NCBI GenBank assembly: GCA_963920525.1 | Contig: OY986435.1 | Span: forward strand, 262,944,962 to 263,008,961 | DNA: 64,000 bases | Source of the DNA: Dichetophora obliterata | Lineage: Eukaryota > Arthropoda > Insecta > Diptera > Sciomyzidae | Direction: 5' to 3' | Shown here: piece by piece, positions 44,501 to 50,529 of the stretch | Layout: the number at the start of each line of letters is the position of its first letter | Numbering within the stretch: the stretch's first letter is position 1 | Translations under genes and position numbers: made by a program | The notes under the pieces: generated by a model | The model's input: the letters and a program-made list of their open reading frames with translations, nothing else | Told to the model about the DNA's origin: nothing | The model's database searches: none

Positions 44501-44981
44501 TTTTGCATCTTTGGAGGACTATAACTTCAAAAGCAACTCCTACGGAGGTTAAAATCCGTATAATCCAACAAAAATTTTAAAAAGAGAGTTGTCGCTATTT
44601 TTGAATTATACCGAAAAACGAAACATATTTTGAACTCACATCTGCCAGAGCTTGCACTCAAGGCTAATTCCATAAAAGCGGGTCCACGTTGATCTATAAG
44701 CAGCGAAATCGGATCAAATTCCGCTTCATCTTGAGGAGTAAGAAACTCAGTAGGACTAACTCGGGTTTCGACTCCATGATCATTGATGATATGTTTTTTT
44801 TCAGCACCGAATTCGCCATTACTACTAGCAAACCGCAGTCCAGCTTTTGTGGAAGATATAATGGTGAAATCCCTTGGCCAAGGTGGTAATGGATTGTCCA
44901 AGTAATCACAATAAGTGGAGCTGCAAACGCAAACCGAACCGTAAACTGTTTCTCGTAAAGCACAGGGCACGGTTTTGCCAT
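14428..44981 (-). CDS. Gba1: lysosomal acid beta-glucosidase (glucosylceramidase), 8 visible coding exons
   Basis: The product hydrolyses glucosylceramide to glucose and ceramide in the lysosome and belongs to glycoside hydrolase family 30. Eight exons join in phase at GT/AG sites to give 561 residues, numbered from the split first codon. Landmarks in order are the cysteine-rich N-terminus (CVCSSTYCDYLDNPLPPWPR), SGFGGAFTGA, the acid/base Glu298 in STGNEP, the nucleophile Glu405 in NTESC, and the C-terminal beta-sandwich ([16 protein letters not shown]). The two glutamates are 107 residues apart; the human enzyme has 105. No stop or frameshift interrupts the coding sequence, so the gene looks functional. 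The first visible exon begins within a codon, so at least one upstream exon, with the signal peptide, is missing. Introns 5 and 6 (16,847 and 10,927 bp) are packed with transposons. Confidence 0.96.
14817..14982 (-). CDS. Gba1: Gba1 visible exon 7
   Basis: The acceptor is CTCAAG at 14983 and the donor AG|GTATAC at 14816. The exon encodes [20 protein letters not shown] and ends IVAVIFN plus two bases of Ser529. Its phase matches both neighbours. Confidence 0.96.
14983..15330. other. intron 6 sequence, no feature recognised
   Basis: Only A/T-rich intron sequence with no repeat structure was seen between exon 7 and the 6.3-kb element. Confidence 0.4.
15985..17079. mobile_element. TA-flanked element of the GGGCTGCCA group, copy 1
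   Basis: GGGCTGCCAGGT and its inverse ACCTGGCAGCCC bound the element, with TA outside each. 'gtcccgatttt' motifs recur inside. It is related by its ends to 38930-40100. Confidence 0.75.
17087..17760 (+). repeat. dispersed repeat family 1, long copy
   Basis: It shows the same order of motifs as 9277-10080 ('cagaccgccttactgcc', 'catgccaatcgg', 'ccatatgaactaaattacc', 'cacgaacgatttcatata'), with a second half-unit from about 17500. Confidence 0.75.
17950..21180 (+). mobile_element. LINE E (FADD-type reverse transcriptase) with poly-A tail
   Basis: The 5'-truncated copy starts near the endonuclease motif CNVRGL and ends in an A-rich tail at 21158-21180. The coding part is described separately. 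It inserted into the GGGCGTTATTTCAT-rich sequence of the 6.3-kb element. Confidence 0.85.
18040..21080 (+). pseudogene. LINE E ORF2: endonuclease and reverse transcriptase, with an exact internal duplication
   Basis: The endonuclease part (NVRGLRANFF, FIYRSPN, AGDFNVHNPAW, LGNSDH) is split by frameshifts near 18370 and 18500. A long open frame then runs 18491-20614 with KASGPDGIPPIVLK, NYRPIA, LDISKAFDRVW, GVPQGSVLSP and the catalytic FADDSS. Within it, about 154 bp at 20257-20410 are repeated exactly at 20425-20578, in frame, adding 56 residues to the region after the polymerase core. A frameshift and a stop near 20590-20670 separate the C-terminal part (ELLDRIQRRAIYL, AVKLWNSLPASMFPG). The FADD box instead of YADD occurs in some insect LINE families. 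The clade was not decided. Confidence 0.88.
21689..21826. other. intron 6 spacer
   Basis: A-rich intronic sequence with no recognised feature. Confidence 0.3.
21827..23382. mobile_element. inverted-repeat element (1.56 kb), non-coding
   Basis: GCGATTCGAAAACAAAATCA at the left end is matched in inverse at the right end; the arms match over about 30 bp. Inside are two direct repeats of 'ttcgactccttct...' (about 23058 and 23140) and inverted blocks around 'cagtagaataatt' (21935 and 23286). No transposase is present. Confidence 0.7.
23383..24323. other. intron 6 spacer
   Basis: Apart from short A/T-rich frames with no family resemblance, nothing was recognised. Confidence 0.35.
24324..25678 (+). 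mobile_element. hAT transposon with target duplication (1355 bp)
   Basis: The ends CAGGGGCGAGCAAAC and GTTTGCCCACCCCTG are the classic hAT terminal repeat. The 8-bp flanks GTCTACTG (24316-24323) and GTCTACAG (25679-25686) match at 7 of 8 positions. It lies about 220 bp downstream of Gba1 exon 6, inside intron 6. Confidence 0.92.
24570..25485 (+). pseudogene. hAT transposase remnant (GTF2I-repeat/ZBED5-like type)
   Basis: Degenerate coding from about 24570 (DVAVKIANSIRARSL, YGNLLLFCHVRG) leads to the open C-terminal dimerisation region at 25289-25485 (FAFFGSTYLGEASFSQMK, SLTDDHLMASIRFCKP). The AFFGSTYLCE-like and AFSQMK motifs are diagnostic of this hAT branch. Internal stops and deletions show it is inactive, and the N-terminal zinc finger is missing. 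Confidence 0.85.
25687..25905. other. intron 6 start region
   Basis: Donor-side intron sequence after exon 6; nothing else seen. Confidence 0.4.
25910..26252 (-). CDS. Gba1: Gba1 visible exon 6 (nucleophile exon)
   Basis: It begins MNVSRPNSLDYLDGLAVHWY after an ATACCAG acceptor and contains the nucleophile Glu405 in LLMNTESCIGD, then WIDWNIALDENGGPSY and NFVDAPVIMNVT. The donor is A|GTGAGT. The exon is isolated between the two giant introns. Confidence 0.97.
26253..26533. other. intron 5 acceptor-side sequence
   Basis: A/T-rich intron between exon 6 and the Helitron 3' end; nothing recognised. Confidence 0.4.
26738..27085. repeat. short tandem and direct repeats inside the Helitron block
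   Basis: 'gttatgatgacata' is repeated in tandem near 26750-26790. A ~70-bp segment with 'gcgatatctcaaaa' and 'ctatagattttctca' occurs twice, near 26870 and 27030. Confidence 0.6.
27086..27867. other. Helitron-block interior, no feature recognised
   Basis: A/T-rich, with no gene-like frame and no inverted repeat noticed. Confidence 0.35.
27868..28420 (+). repeat. dispersed repeat family 1 copy inside the Helitron block
   Basis: It begins 'gcccggcagacgttgtcctg', followed by 'cgcagaccaccttactgc' and 'ccgtatgaactaaattatc'. A second partial unit starts near 28215. Confidence 0.7.
28634..28773. mobile_element. 140-bp MITE
   Basis: ATTCACTGATCACCTTCAGC at the left end is inverted at the right end with one mismatch; the arms match over about 27 bp. 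Confidence 0.75.
28782..29217. mobile_element. PIF/Harbinger-like MITE with TTA duplication (436 bp)
   Basis: AGGCGAATTTACAC and its inverse bound the element, with TTA on both sides (28779-28781 and 29218-29220). A 3-bp TWA duplication is the Harbinger signature. Internal 'gatgatagtga' motifs recur near both ends. Confidence 0.75.
29259..30944. mobile_element. hAT-like element with near-perfect 8-bp duplication (1686 bp)
   Basis: The ends CAGTGGCGTAAAACGCGGG and its imperfect inverse (…TAGCTACGCTACTG) are flanked by AGAGAAGC (29251-29258) and TGAGAAGC (30945-30952), 7 of 8 identical. There is a GC-rich CCCGC/GCGGG cluster at both ends. No transposase is recognised. It contains a decayed repeat family 1 piece near 29930-30115. 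Confidence 0.7.
31217..32138 (+). mobile_element. mariner-like element, copy 2 (922 bp)
   Basis: Perfect 28-bp inverted repeats (31217-31244 and 32111-32138) begin CAGGGTTGCCAATATTCG, with TA on both sides. It has the same internal deletion as copy 1. It is 22 bp shorter, matching one further deletion at the second catalytic Asp. Confidence 0.95.
31325..32022 (+). pseudogene. mariner-like transposase, copy 2, broken at the second catalytic Asp
   Basis: The frame matches copy 1 from MEQYTPRERSK to HYWFQQ, then jumps because 22 bp are missing. The lost bases encoded DGAPPHT and the residues after it, so the second Asp is gone and the frame shifts to an early stop at 31735. The downstream part (LFPGRLMSKN ... 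GDHLRDIIFKK) is open in the other frame to 32022. Short CAA/ACAAG repeats at the deletion edges suggest slippage. Combined with the shared loss of the first Asp block, this copy has no catalytic capacity. Confidence 0.9.
32209..32316. repeat. two tandem units of about 52 bp
   Basis: 'agcttaagggtagttttgta' and its flanks occur twice in a row, near 32229 and 32280, with few changes. Confidence 0.7.
32411..32483 (+). pseudogene. tRNA-like sequence (Glu-CTC-like, degenerate)
   Basis: A-box-like 'tagtctagtggtagcgcgc' and B-box 'gggttcgaatcc' are present with a five-pair T-stem and a possible CTC anticodon. The acceptor stem has a mismatch and a one-base slip, the anticodon stem has a mismatch, and the D-stem does not pair well. 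It is better read as a pseudo-tRNA or SINE head than a working tRNA. Confidence 0.5.
32484..32720. repeat. about four tandem ~50-bp units
   Basis: 'gagaggaatgtttccacat' and variants ('gagagaaatgtttccacatg', 'gggaaggaatgtttccctc') repeat roughly every 50 bp after the tRNA-like sequence. Confidence 0.6.
32721..33524. other. intron 5 spacer
   Basis: No gene or clear repeat was noticed. Confidence 0.35.
33525..33740 (+). repeat. dispersed repeat family 1, short copy
   Basis: It contains 'agcagtgaggggactgccga', then 'ttcccgggcagaa' and 'taatggtaatcgg', in the same order as 10500-10740. Confidence 0.65.
33741..34495. other. intron 5 spacer
   Basis: It includes repeated 'ggtatcgaaagaaaagtatcg'-type phrases near 33790-33840; no gene seen. 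Confidence 0.35.
34496..34986. mobile_element. MITE with AGGTCTGTTCCCGT ends (491 bp)
   Basis: The left end AGGTCTGTTCCCGTGCTC and the right end GGGAACAGACCT are inverted; matching continues through 'tttagtcca'. It is noncoding. Confidence 0.7.
34987..35755. other. intron 5 spacer
   Basis: A long low-complexity hydrophobic frame (34898-35293) has no family resemblance and partly overlaps the MITE. I do not call a gene. Confidence 0.4.
35769..36103 (+). mobile_element. tRNA-derived SINE with perfect 13-bp target duplication
   Basis: The 5' head (35769-35852) has pol III-like boxes: 'gtagcctagtgggtagagtg' and 'cccgggttcaattcccag'. A tRNA-unrelated body follows ('aattgccatgtaaagcttct', 'atttaataacacgcac', 'ggtcaaagtcctt'), with a TTTA-repeat tail. 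ATCCTATTTTTTA is repeated exactly on both sides (35756-35768 and 36104-36116), which defines the ends. The body also occurs at 61763-61950. Confidence 0.85.
36246..36503. mobile_element. foldback MITE with ~77-bp arms
   Basis: 36246-36322 and 36428-36503 are inverted copies ('attgagaaaaaggggctata' against 'ataaccccttttttctcaat'-like). The loop between them is unique. Confidence 0.7.
36600..37209 (-). pseudogene. retroelement ORF1/Gag-like N-terminal fragment
   Basis: An open minus-strand frame (37209-36787) encodes 140 residues: a basic Lys/Ala-rich start (KTPKAKDAVKASSKLPELAE), a middle that looks helical (YEEMILEVTLENERLYGRLE), then a Pro/Ala/Val-rich stretch. Residual coding (SKTAGAKTKEVVDTVVKKVG) continues in another frame to about 36690. 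It resembles LINE ORF1 proteins in composition and in preceding a repeat-rich 5' leader, but I found no diagnostic zinc knuckle. A host gene fragment is possible though less likely. Confidence 0.45.
37525..37690. repeat. 24-bp minisatellite, five to six units
   Basis: Units of the type 'aacagtttgaaagtcactag' follow one another with few changes. They lie upstream of the ORF1-like frame and could be its 5' leader. Confidence 0.75.
37735..37855. repeat. 25-29-bp minisatellite, four units (TACTCGCTGTCT)
   Basis: 'gctactcgctgtctgtattg' plus 'atgacgaa' repeats with variations. The first unit is the empty-site form of the target hit by the MITE at 12001-13081. Confidence 0.8.
37856..38929. other. 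intron 5 spacer with a B-box-like fragment
   Basis: The stretch 'tcccgggttcggtccctgg' at about 38048 looks like a tRNA/SINE B box without a complete head. The rest is A/T-rich with no gene. Confidence 0.35.
38930..40100. mobile_element. TA-flanked element of the GGGCTGCCA group, copy 2 (1171 bp)
   Basis: GGGCTGCCATAAGTC at the left end and ATGGCAGCCC at the right end are inverted, with TA outside. 'gaccgggacaac' and 'aaccgggacgt' also pair. It contains the nested element 39164-39714. Confidence 0.75.
39164..39714. mobile_element. TA-flanked element, diverged GGGTATTCAC group, copy 3
   Basis: The left end AGGGTATTCACTTCACTGC and the right end GAATAGCCC, with inner 'gctgaaatttc' blocks, are inverted. 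TA lies on both sides. Confidence 0.65.
40101..40867. other. intron 5 spacer with GCGGATG minisatellite
   Basis: Around 40565-40690 the motif 'gatgcggatg' and variants recur. A short TATA-rich microsatellite follows near 40740. No gene seen. Confidence 0.45.
40868..42344 (-). mobile_element. Tc1-like transposon (1477 bp) with TA flanks
   Basis: Terminal repeats of about 60 bp start CAGTCACACAGATATATATA at the left and its diverged inverse at the right, both next to TA. 'tttctgaccaaagt' is conserved in both arms. Confidence 0.9.
41117..42050 (-). pseudogene. Tc1 transposase, frameshifted
   Basis: Read on the minus strand, the helix-turn-helix part (GRSKSSVQTVIKNYNE, PRCGHPPKI) is followed by a first-Asp block (VVFSDESKF). 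Then come IKHGGGSVLVWGCMSA and the last block [20 protein letters not shown] with its acidic catalytic pair, ending at ENNGGPTKY. Frameshifts near 41290, 41580 and 42000 separate the blocks, and the middle Asp region is damaged. All are typical Tc1 motifs; the copy is inactive. Confidence 0.9.
42345..43099. other. intron 5 donor-side sequence
   Basis: Loosely related phrases 'gttggaagcgttttgatagtc' (42411) and 'gttagaaacattttgatcgtc' (42537) are the only structure noticed. Confidence 0.35.
43100..43213 (-). CDS. Gba1: Gba1 visible exon 5
   Basis: Thirty-eight in-phase codons (ATWLSEHLGPTIKNS ... FGNDDQRYTFPSWFNV) lie between a TTTCAG acceptor and a GTG|GTGAGT donor. Confidence 0.96.
43386..43515 (-). 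CDS. Gba1: Gba1 visible exon 4 (acid/base exon)
   Basis: It encodes FLELMDAKNTPIWAISTGNEP with the general acid/base Glu298, then GWFFVHFMSLGWTPQSQ. It is bounded by CCACTCAG and CAG|GTACAC. Confidence 0.96.
43688..44008 (-). CDS. Gba1: Gba1 visible exon 3
   Basis: This exon encodes barrel residues SYFGEDGIAFNMLRMTIGGC and IMAAAWSPPTWMKSN, the latter a conserved GBA active-site strand. The donor is AG|GTGCGT. Confidence 0.96.
44078..44246 (-). CDS. Gba1: Gba1 visible exon 2
   Basis: It encodes FFDLTSIKDQPARTVRLNIN and the glycine-rich KYQTISGFGGAFTGA motif that opens the catalytic barrel. It is joined to exon 3 by a 69-bp intron. Confidence 0.96.
44250..44560. repeat. dispersed repeat family 2, copy in Gba1 intron 1
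   Basis: 'gcggcaactctaatttttaa', 'tatggattttggcctcctac' and 'tccaaatctga' are shared in order with 63360-63600, so a short repeat occupies the intron between visible exons 1 and 2. Confidence 0.6.
44640..44981 (-). CDS. Gba1: Gba1 visible exon 1 (N-terminal mature region)
   Basis: The acceptor TTATTTAG precedes 44981. The first codon is split, with only AT present, so an upstream exon must supply one base. The cysteines in KTVPCALRE and SVCVCSSTYCD match the disulfide-rich start of mature GBA proteins. The ATG seen at the exon edge is in the wrong frame and is not the start. Confidence 0.93.
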
Positions 44982-44983
44982 CT

Positions 44984-45235
44984 AAATAAAGAACAATTGC
45001 AACACAAAATCATCAAAAAAATCATCACACAGAAATGATCCGGAATAAATATATTTAAAAATATATTTAAAAAATGTAGTCGAGACGGACTAAATGTAAA
45101 AGTTCATTGGAAAACTAGTAAGGAAATATCTTCGACTGGACCGAAGTTCAAATACCCCCACGACCGTATTTTGTAACATGACGTTACAAATATTATATAC
45201 TTTGTGTACTATAATATTAAATATTATCGATATAT
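44984..45235. other. sequence upstream of Gba1 visible exon 1
   Basis: It should be intron, because the exon starts inside a codon. The last ~55 bp ('gacgttacaaatattatata ... attatcgata') recur at 49543-49604. Confidence 0.45.
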
Positions 45236-45747
45236 GACGCGCACAGAATAAAAACATTGTGTTTTATTTCACAGAAGAAAAACACTTACGAAATTTTGCC
45301 AGCGTTAAAATAAGTTCTCTCTGCAGCGTGCGTGTAAATTTTGCATGTATGCGTGAGCGCTTGTACTCTTCGTTCGTTATTGGTTTTATTTGTTGCTGCT
45401 TTGGTCAACAAGCGATGCTGACTTGGATGCAAACTCGCTATAATATATTTTATGAAGGCAATTTTGCATTCAGTTTTTAATACAGCCAATTATTTATGTA
45501 TATCGTCTAAGAAAATTAAATTAATGCAAGTTATTTAATAATTAGTTTTATTTATTTTTATTTGAATGATTTTAAAGCCACATTAGGAAAAAATTTGTGT
45601 TACTAATTAAACATAAATAAGGAAAATATTTCATTTAAAATTAAATAAAAAATCAATATGATAACAGAAGAACTAAAAAAATATTTCACTTAAAATCAAT
45701 TTAAAAAAAAACAATATAAAAACATAAAAATGTATAAAAAGTTGTGT

Positions 45748-48700
45748 TCAAGAAATATTTTCATCATCACTGCCATCGCTTACAATACCATAGTCGATAT
45801 CTGAACAGTTTTCGTACTTCAAATTTTGAAAGAAGTGACGAGATTCTATAGGAATGAAATTCATTTGCTGAAGAAGGTCTAAGTATTTAGCTTTTGTGAT
45901 AGCTTTCCCTTCTGGATACAAACAAGACAAATGCACCGTCTTAAATTCTTCCTCACATACACTTCTCTTTTTTAAATTTACCACATGTGTCAAATTTGCG
46001 GTGAAAAAAATAAGTTGGAATATATTTTGCTTTTCTTGCGTGATTTTTTCAACTTTAAACCAATTTATTTTCTGTCCAGTAATATCGACTTTTCGGTTGA
46101 CAATCAGCTTCTCCAGTTCTTTGGAACTAACAAAGTCAGCACTTTCCATTTTCTTAATATGAAACTTTGGTTCATTTTTTTTAGATTCCGCTATTATGTT
46201 TAGCCAAGCGTCTGGAGTTGGCACAACCTCGATTTTTTTTTGTATTTTTCTATCAAGCTGAAACATCTATCGCAACTGTTATAACTGTGACCCGATATGA
46301 AATATTTTTGAGTGATTGTTTTTATATTAGAAGATGCCAAAAAATGCTTCAGGGGTACTGCAAGTTTAATGTTGCGATTCTGTCCTCCACAAGAATCTGA
46401 ATATAAAACAATTTCTTCCGTTGAATCAAGTATGTGATTTTGCAAATGGTAAATTAAGCATGACCCAATTTCTTGCCCTCCTCTTGAGGCAACGCTTTCA
46501 TTCCATATGTACATGTATCCTATTAATAACAAAAATATGCTTATTAAGCTAACATTGTCGCCTGTTTATGACATTAATAGTAATTTTAATAATAACAAAT
46601 ACGTAGAATCGCGAAAAAGTTAACTCGCGCAAAAGTTAATCGCTCGGCAAATAATCGAGTTTCAGCGTAAACGTACCGCTCTAAGAATTTTACATTTGAG
46701 TTAAATTTTTTGAGCGTATGAGTTTTTAAACCAACCGTTTGTATGGCAACACCTGCATATTTTATATTATTGTATACATGCATTATTGTATTTTTAAAAT
46801 GACTTAAAAAAGTAAATAATTCAAAAAAGGTCAAAAAATGTCCCTTGAAACATTTCTGTTAACTTTTTCGAGATTATACGTAAAATTATTGTAATTTTTT
46901 TACGAATTTCAACAAATATTTTATTTAATATGTATGATGTGGATGTTTTTGACCATTACATTTTAAAATTGCTTTTTCTATTTTCTATTTTTTTCTATTT
47001 TCTATTTTACATTCTATTTTTCCCGAGGTTTGGTCTTTTTGTTCAACTGTTTTGGTAAATTGTTAAATATTGTGCTTTTTGTAAAAATAAAAAATCTCCC
47101 CTGAAGATGTCTCCAAACAAGTGGAGAAACTTAGGGGAAAAATTTCATTTTTATATTTTCATTTCAAATTACATTTAAGAAATAGTAGTCAAAAACCTGT
47201 ACATCATAATAATACATTATTAAAAATTTTAGAACTGTTTTTTAGGTTTGAGTTAAAATCACTTTTTATTACCTTTATAAGGACACCTCAAACGAAAATT
47301 GAGCTAGTATTAATATATCTATTATATTTTAAAATTTAGGAAATTTTTAACTTATATCGATTTCCCTAAAATTGGAATATTTCGTAAAATCTTTAAATAA
47401 ACTATAAAATTTTTTACTTTAGTATTACTTTTACCATTAAATTTACTTTTATTTTAGTAAAAATCAATTGTTACTGAAATTATGTTTTTATTTCGTTAGT
47501 AGATTCAATTAGAAAAGTTTGAGCGTAACTTCCTAAACAATTATGGGAACATTTTATAACACACGAAGTAAACCGTATACACGTGAAACTGGAGACAAAG
47601 GATAGTAAAACTGCGTACTCACTTTTTCTTAACAACTATAGAATTTTTTTTAAGAATTTTTAAGTTAAAAAAAGAATTGCTTAAAAATGTTTGTTTAAAT
47701 ACTTTAAACTTTCAAAGCATGACAATATTGTCTTCTCTCATTTAAGGATTTAAGTATTTAAATAAATTTTTTAAAGACGTTCTAGAGAAAAAGTGAGAAC
47801 ACAGTTTTACTATCCTTTGTCTCTAATTTCACGTGTATATGGTTTACTTCGTGTGTGAAAAGTGCTGTCGTATGATGTAATATATAATTTTTTTATTCAT
47901 TTAATATAGAATAGCTGTAAAAAATAGTTTCACTATATTAAAACGTATTTTCCCCTTAAAACATTATGCTGTAACCTGTTAAATTTGCTTTGCATGCAAA
48001 GTAGAAGAATGAAGATTGAAAACTTACCTCTTTTTTTTACTTCATCAAATACACACAAATTATACGTCCATAATTGCCTCTTATAATACGCAACTGATGT
48101 TGTCAATGCAGGTGTTTCCAATGTTTTTTGGAGATCAAATGTCAAAACTGCTGAACATCTATTTTGAGTAGCTTTATCTACGTCTTGTTTAAATTCGTTG
48201 CATGCCCTTTCCACGGATTCCATATGTTTCTGTTGTTTTTCTTTAAGTTCATCAAGTTCTGCTTGCACAAGGGTTGCTTTTAAAGCGCATTGTAAATGAT
48301 CGCAAGTTTTGCACGTATCTGTGTGCAGGCGTTTAAAACTTAAATTAAAATTATTGTTGAAAATTTCACTGAAGACATAATGGGAAACAACATTAGCGTT
48401 CTTTGCTTCACAAGAACTTTTATATTCTTCGTAAAACTTCCTTAAGTTTAAATTAGGGTGCAAATATTTTTTTCGGATTTCTTACGGCTGTAATGCGATT
48501 CGTACTTCGGAAAAAGGTTTATGAAATTTATAACATTTTGGCGATCGATCTCCAAGGTTTTATTTGCTGGAGGAGCTCGTCCGCGAGCCTCGATAGCGCT
48601 GGGGTTTCTTGTCGCAGTTTTTAAAGCACTTTGTATTCGCGACGACGTTAGGCTTAAACATTTCATATAAAACGTCCTGCAAACTTTTCGATGTATTCCA

Positions 48701-49127
48701 TCATCATCTTCTAATGAATATTCAAAATTATGTTTATGTGCCCTTAATGGAACAATAGGTCTTGGCTTAGGAGAGACCGCAATCTTCTTAACTGTTGATC
48801 GGATCAGTAAAGTTTTTTGTGTCCAATTAGATACATTGTAGAAACTATCAAAAATTTTTTTCTGGCGAACAATATCAATATCTTTGCAGCAATCTTTATT
48901 GCATTTGCAAATAACTTGTCCTTGAAATTTTTTTGCTGTAATAATTTTTCCACTGACTGTTGTATGTTCTCTGCCACGCTCAACATTTTCTTTTGCAATA
49001 TTTTGTTTTCGATATTTCAATCGCTTTTGTCTTTTTTTTGGATTTATTGCATCTAAAAGTTAAGCTCAATAAGAATAATTTTTACTTAACCCATACATTA
49101 GAACTTACCAGCAATTTCTTCTTGCAT
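45748..49127 (-). CDS. DUF7869-like transposase gene, three exons, two homopolymer frameshifts
   Basis: Exon 1 (49127-49109) encodes MQEEIA and one base. Exon 2 (49052-48028) encodes a basic segment (NPKKRQKRLKYRKQ), a cysteine cluster (VICKCNKDCCKD), FYMKCLSLTSSRIQSAL, a CKTCDHLQCALK knuckle and the catalytic-type LTFDLQKTLETPAL. Exon 3 (46519-45748) encodes WNESVASRGGQEIGSCLIYH, YSDSCGGQNRN and SGHSYNSCDR. Donors are GTAAGT, acceptors AG, and phases agree (KKR|GYMYIWNE). Frame is lost twice, each time in an A-run: A7 near 48470 and A9 near 46237. With those exceptions the protein is intact to ENIS-stop. These motifs characterise a family of insect transposase-like proteins annotated as DUF7869. 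Either the copy decayed recently or the assembly miscounted A-runs. Confidence 0.8.
46520..48027 (-). other. intron 2 of the DUF7869-type gene
   Basis: The intron begins GTAAGTTTTC and ends ATTAATAG. It is A/T-rich and holds the MITE at 47559-47856. No coding sequence was noticed in it. Confidence 0.7.
47559..47856. mobile_element. MITE inside the transposase intron (298 bp)
   Basis: Inverted arms of about 65 bp begin ACACACGAAGTAAACCGTAT and include 'gacaaaggatagtaaaactg'. The inner part is A/T-rich. Confidence 0.85.
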
Positions 49128-49489
49128 ATTTTCAAACCTTAATAATCACAATAACTTAAATCAAAAGCTAGAAACAAAAGAACACCTGCACAACCATTAA
49201 GCATACACACTTCTTTTCAAATGATATTAGAAAGAATGTCCTATTTTTTCACATAACGAAAAACCCCCACTCAACAACGTTGATACATATTAAAGTTATT
49301 ATTGATTGAAGACAAAAGCACACAAAAAAAAAAAAGAACGAACGATCATGAACGAAGAGTACAAGCGGTCACGCATACATGCAAAATTCACAAGCACGCT
49401 GCAGAGAGAACTTCTTTTTACGCAGGCAAAATTTCGTAAGCGTCTTTCTTCTGTGAAATATAACACAATGTTTTTATTCTGTGCGCGTC

Positions 49490-49800
49490 ATATATTCATA
49501 TTATATCACTTAAATATTCCTCCTTATTATTATAAATATAAAGACGTTACAAATATTATATTTTTATACACTACGTAAACTATAATATTAAATATTATCG
49601 ATACATATATTCATATTGTATTACTTAAATATTTCTTTTTATTATTATTAAAGCAGCAATAACACACAACCGCACTACGACACCTGACCATAGAAACAAA
49701 CACACGCTACATACCTACACAATAAAACTAATTGACAACACACAACCGCACTACTGCATAAGCCACTAATTAATACGCACACCAACTATCTATGCATAGC
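49490..49800. repeat. ~115-bp tandem duplicate and direct repeats right of the transposon
   Basis: 'catatattcatatt...acttaaatatt' occurs at 49490 and 49606. 'cacacaaccgcactac' occurs twice, at about 49664 and 49739. Confidence 0.6.
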
Positions 49801-49920
49801 CAGGCAGGCCAAAGACAAAACTGAACGTATAATTCCCAAATGGTTTCTGTCCATATCGAATAAAAGGGCAACACAAAACCAACCAAAGCAGCATTACTTC
49901 AGGTAAGCTCGAAGTAGTAA

Positions 49921-50440
49921 CTCTATGGCGAGCCAGCTTGCTGGCTCTTCCCTTAGAGTCTCTGCTTGAGATGTCGCACTTGCGGTGAGAACCAATACTT
50001 GGTTCATCCAACGCAGTCGGCATACTCTACATTTTTGGTCGCAGTGACTAAATGGCTAGCTTGCTGGTTCTTCCCTTTGAGTCTCTGTTTGAGATGTCGC
50101 ACCGGCGGTGAGGACCATCTTTGGTTCTTCCAACGCAGTCGGCATACTCTAAGAGGGGTTTGCTTGGGTTTTGGCGCCGAGATTAGATGGCGAGCCAGCT
50201 TGCTGGTTCTTCCCTTTTAGTCTCTGTTCGAAACGTCGCACTTGCGGTGAGAACCAGTCTCCGGTTCGTCCAACGCAGTCGGCATACTTTTGTTTGTTGT
50301 TTTGTTTATTTTATCTCGGCCGCAGTAGTTCAATGGCGAGCCAGCTTGCTGGTTCTTCCCTTTGAGTACCTGCTTTAGACGTCGCACTTGCGGTGAGAAC
50401 CAGTCTTTGGTTCGTCCAACGCAGTCGGCATACCTTTATT
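49921..50440. repeat. four tandem units of 125-147 bp
   Basis: Each unit contains 'gccagcttgctggttcttcc', 'gatgtcgcacttgcggtgag' and 'tccaacgcagtcggcatac'. Units start near 49924, 50052, 50186 and 50333 with spacers of different length. GCCAGCTTGCTGGC is itself palindromic. Frames across the array are artefacts of the repeat. Confidence 0.85.
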
Positions 50441-50529
50441 AAATTATTTATTGATTATATATATTTGCATGGTGCGAACTTCATAGAGGTTTTTCCATGA
50501 TTGTCTCTAAAAATATTAAATGTGAGCAT

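Larger units (their letters stand above)
45236..49489 (-). mobile_element. DNA transposon with ~145-bp terminal repeats and DUF7869-type transposase
   Basis: The arms at 45236-45380 and about 49345-49489 are inverted copies starting GACGCGCACAGAATAAAAAC, with only scattered mismatches. TATAT lies at both outer edges, so the duplication is short (ATAT or similar). A duplicated host segment ('gacgttacaaatattatat ... ttatcgata') at 45180-45231 and 49543-49604 shows the insertion point lies in or beside a local repeat. The enclosed three-exon gene is on the minus strand. A 4-bp duplication would agree with the Sola-type elements, but I cannot confirm that superfamily. Confidence 0.85.

Noticed and set aside
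44694..44981. ATG-started frame MAKPCPVLYEK... at the edge of Gba1 exon 1 as the gene start
   Set aside because: It is out of frame with the cysteine-rich Gba1 sequence and lies directly behind a splice acceptor; the Gba1 frame enters the exon mid-codon.
49306..49578. A 90-codon Lys-rich frame
   Set aside because: It lies inside the right terminal repeat of the DUF7869-type transposon and has no counterpart protein.
49921..50440. Regular repeats separated by variable spacers, superficially like a CRISPR array
   Set aside because: Units are 125-147 bp, there are only four, spacers are related to each other, and the context is an insect genome full of transposons. It is a minisatellite-like tandem repeat.
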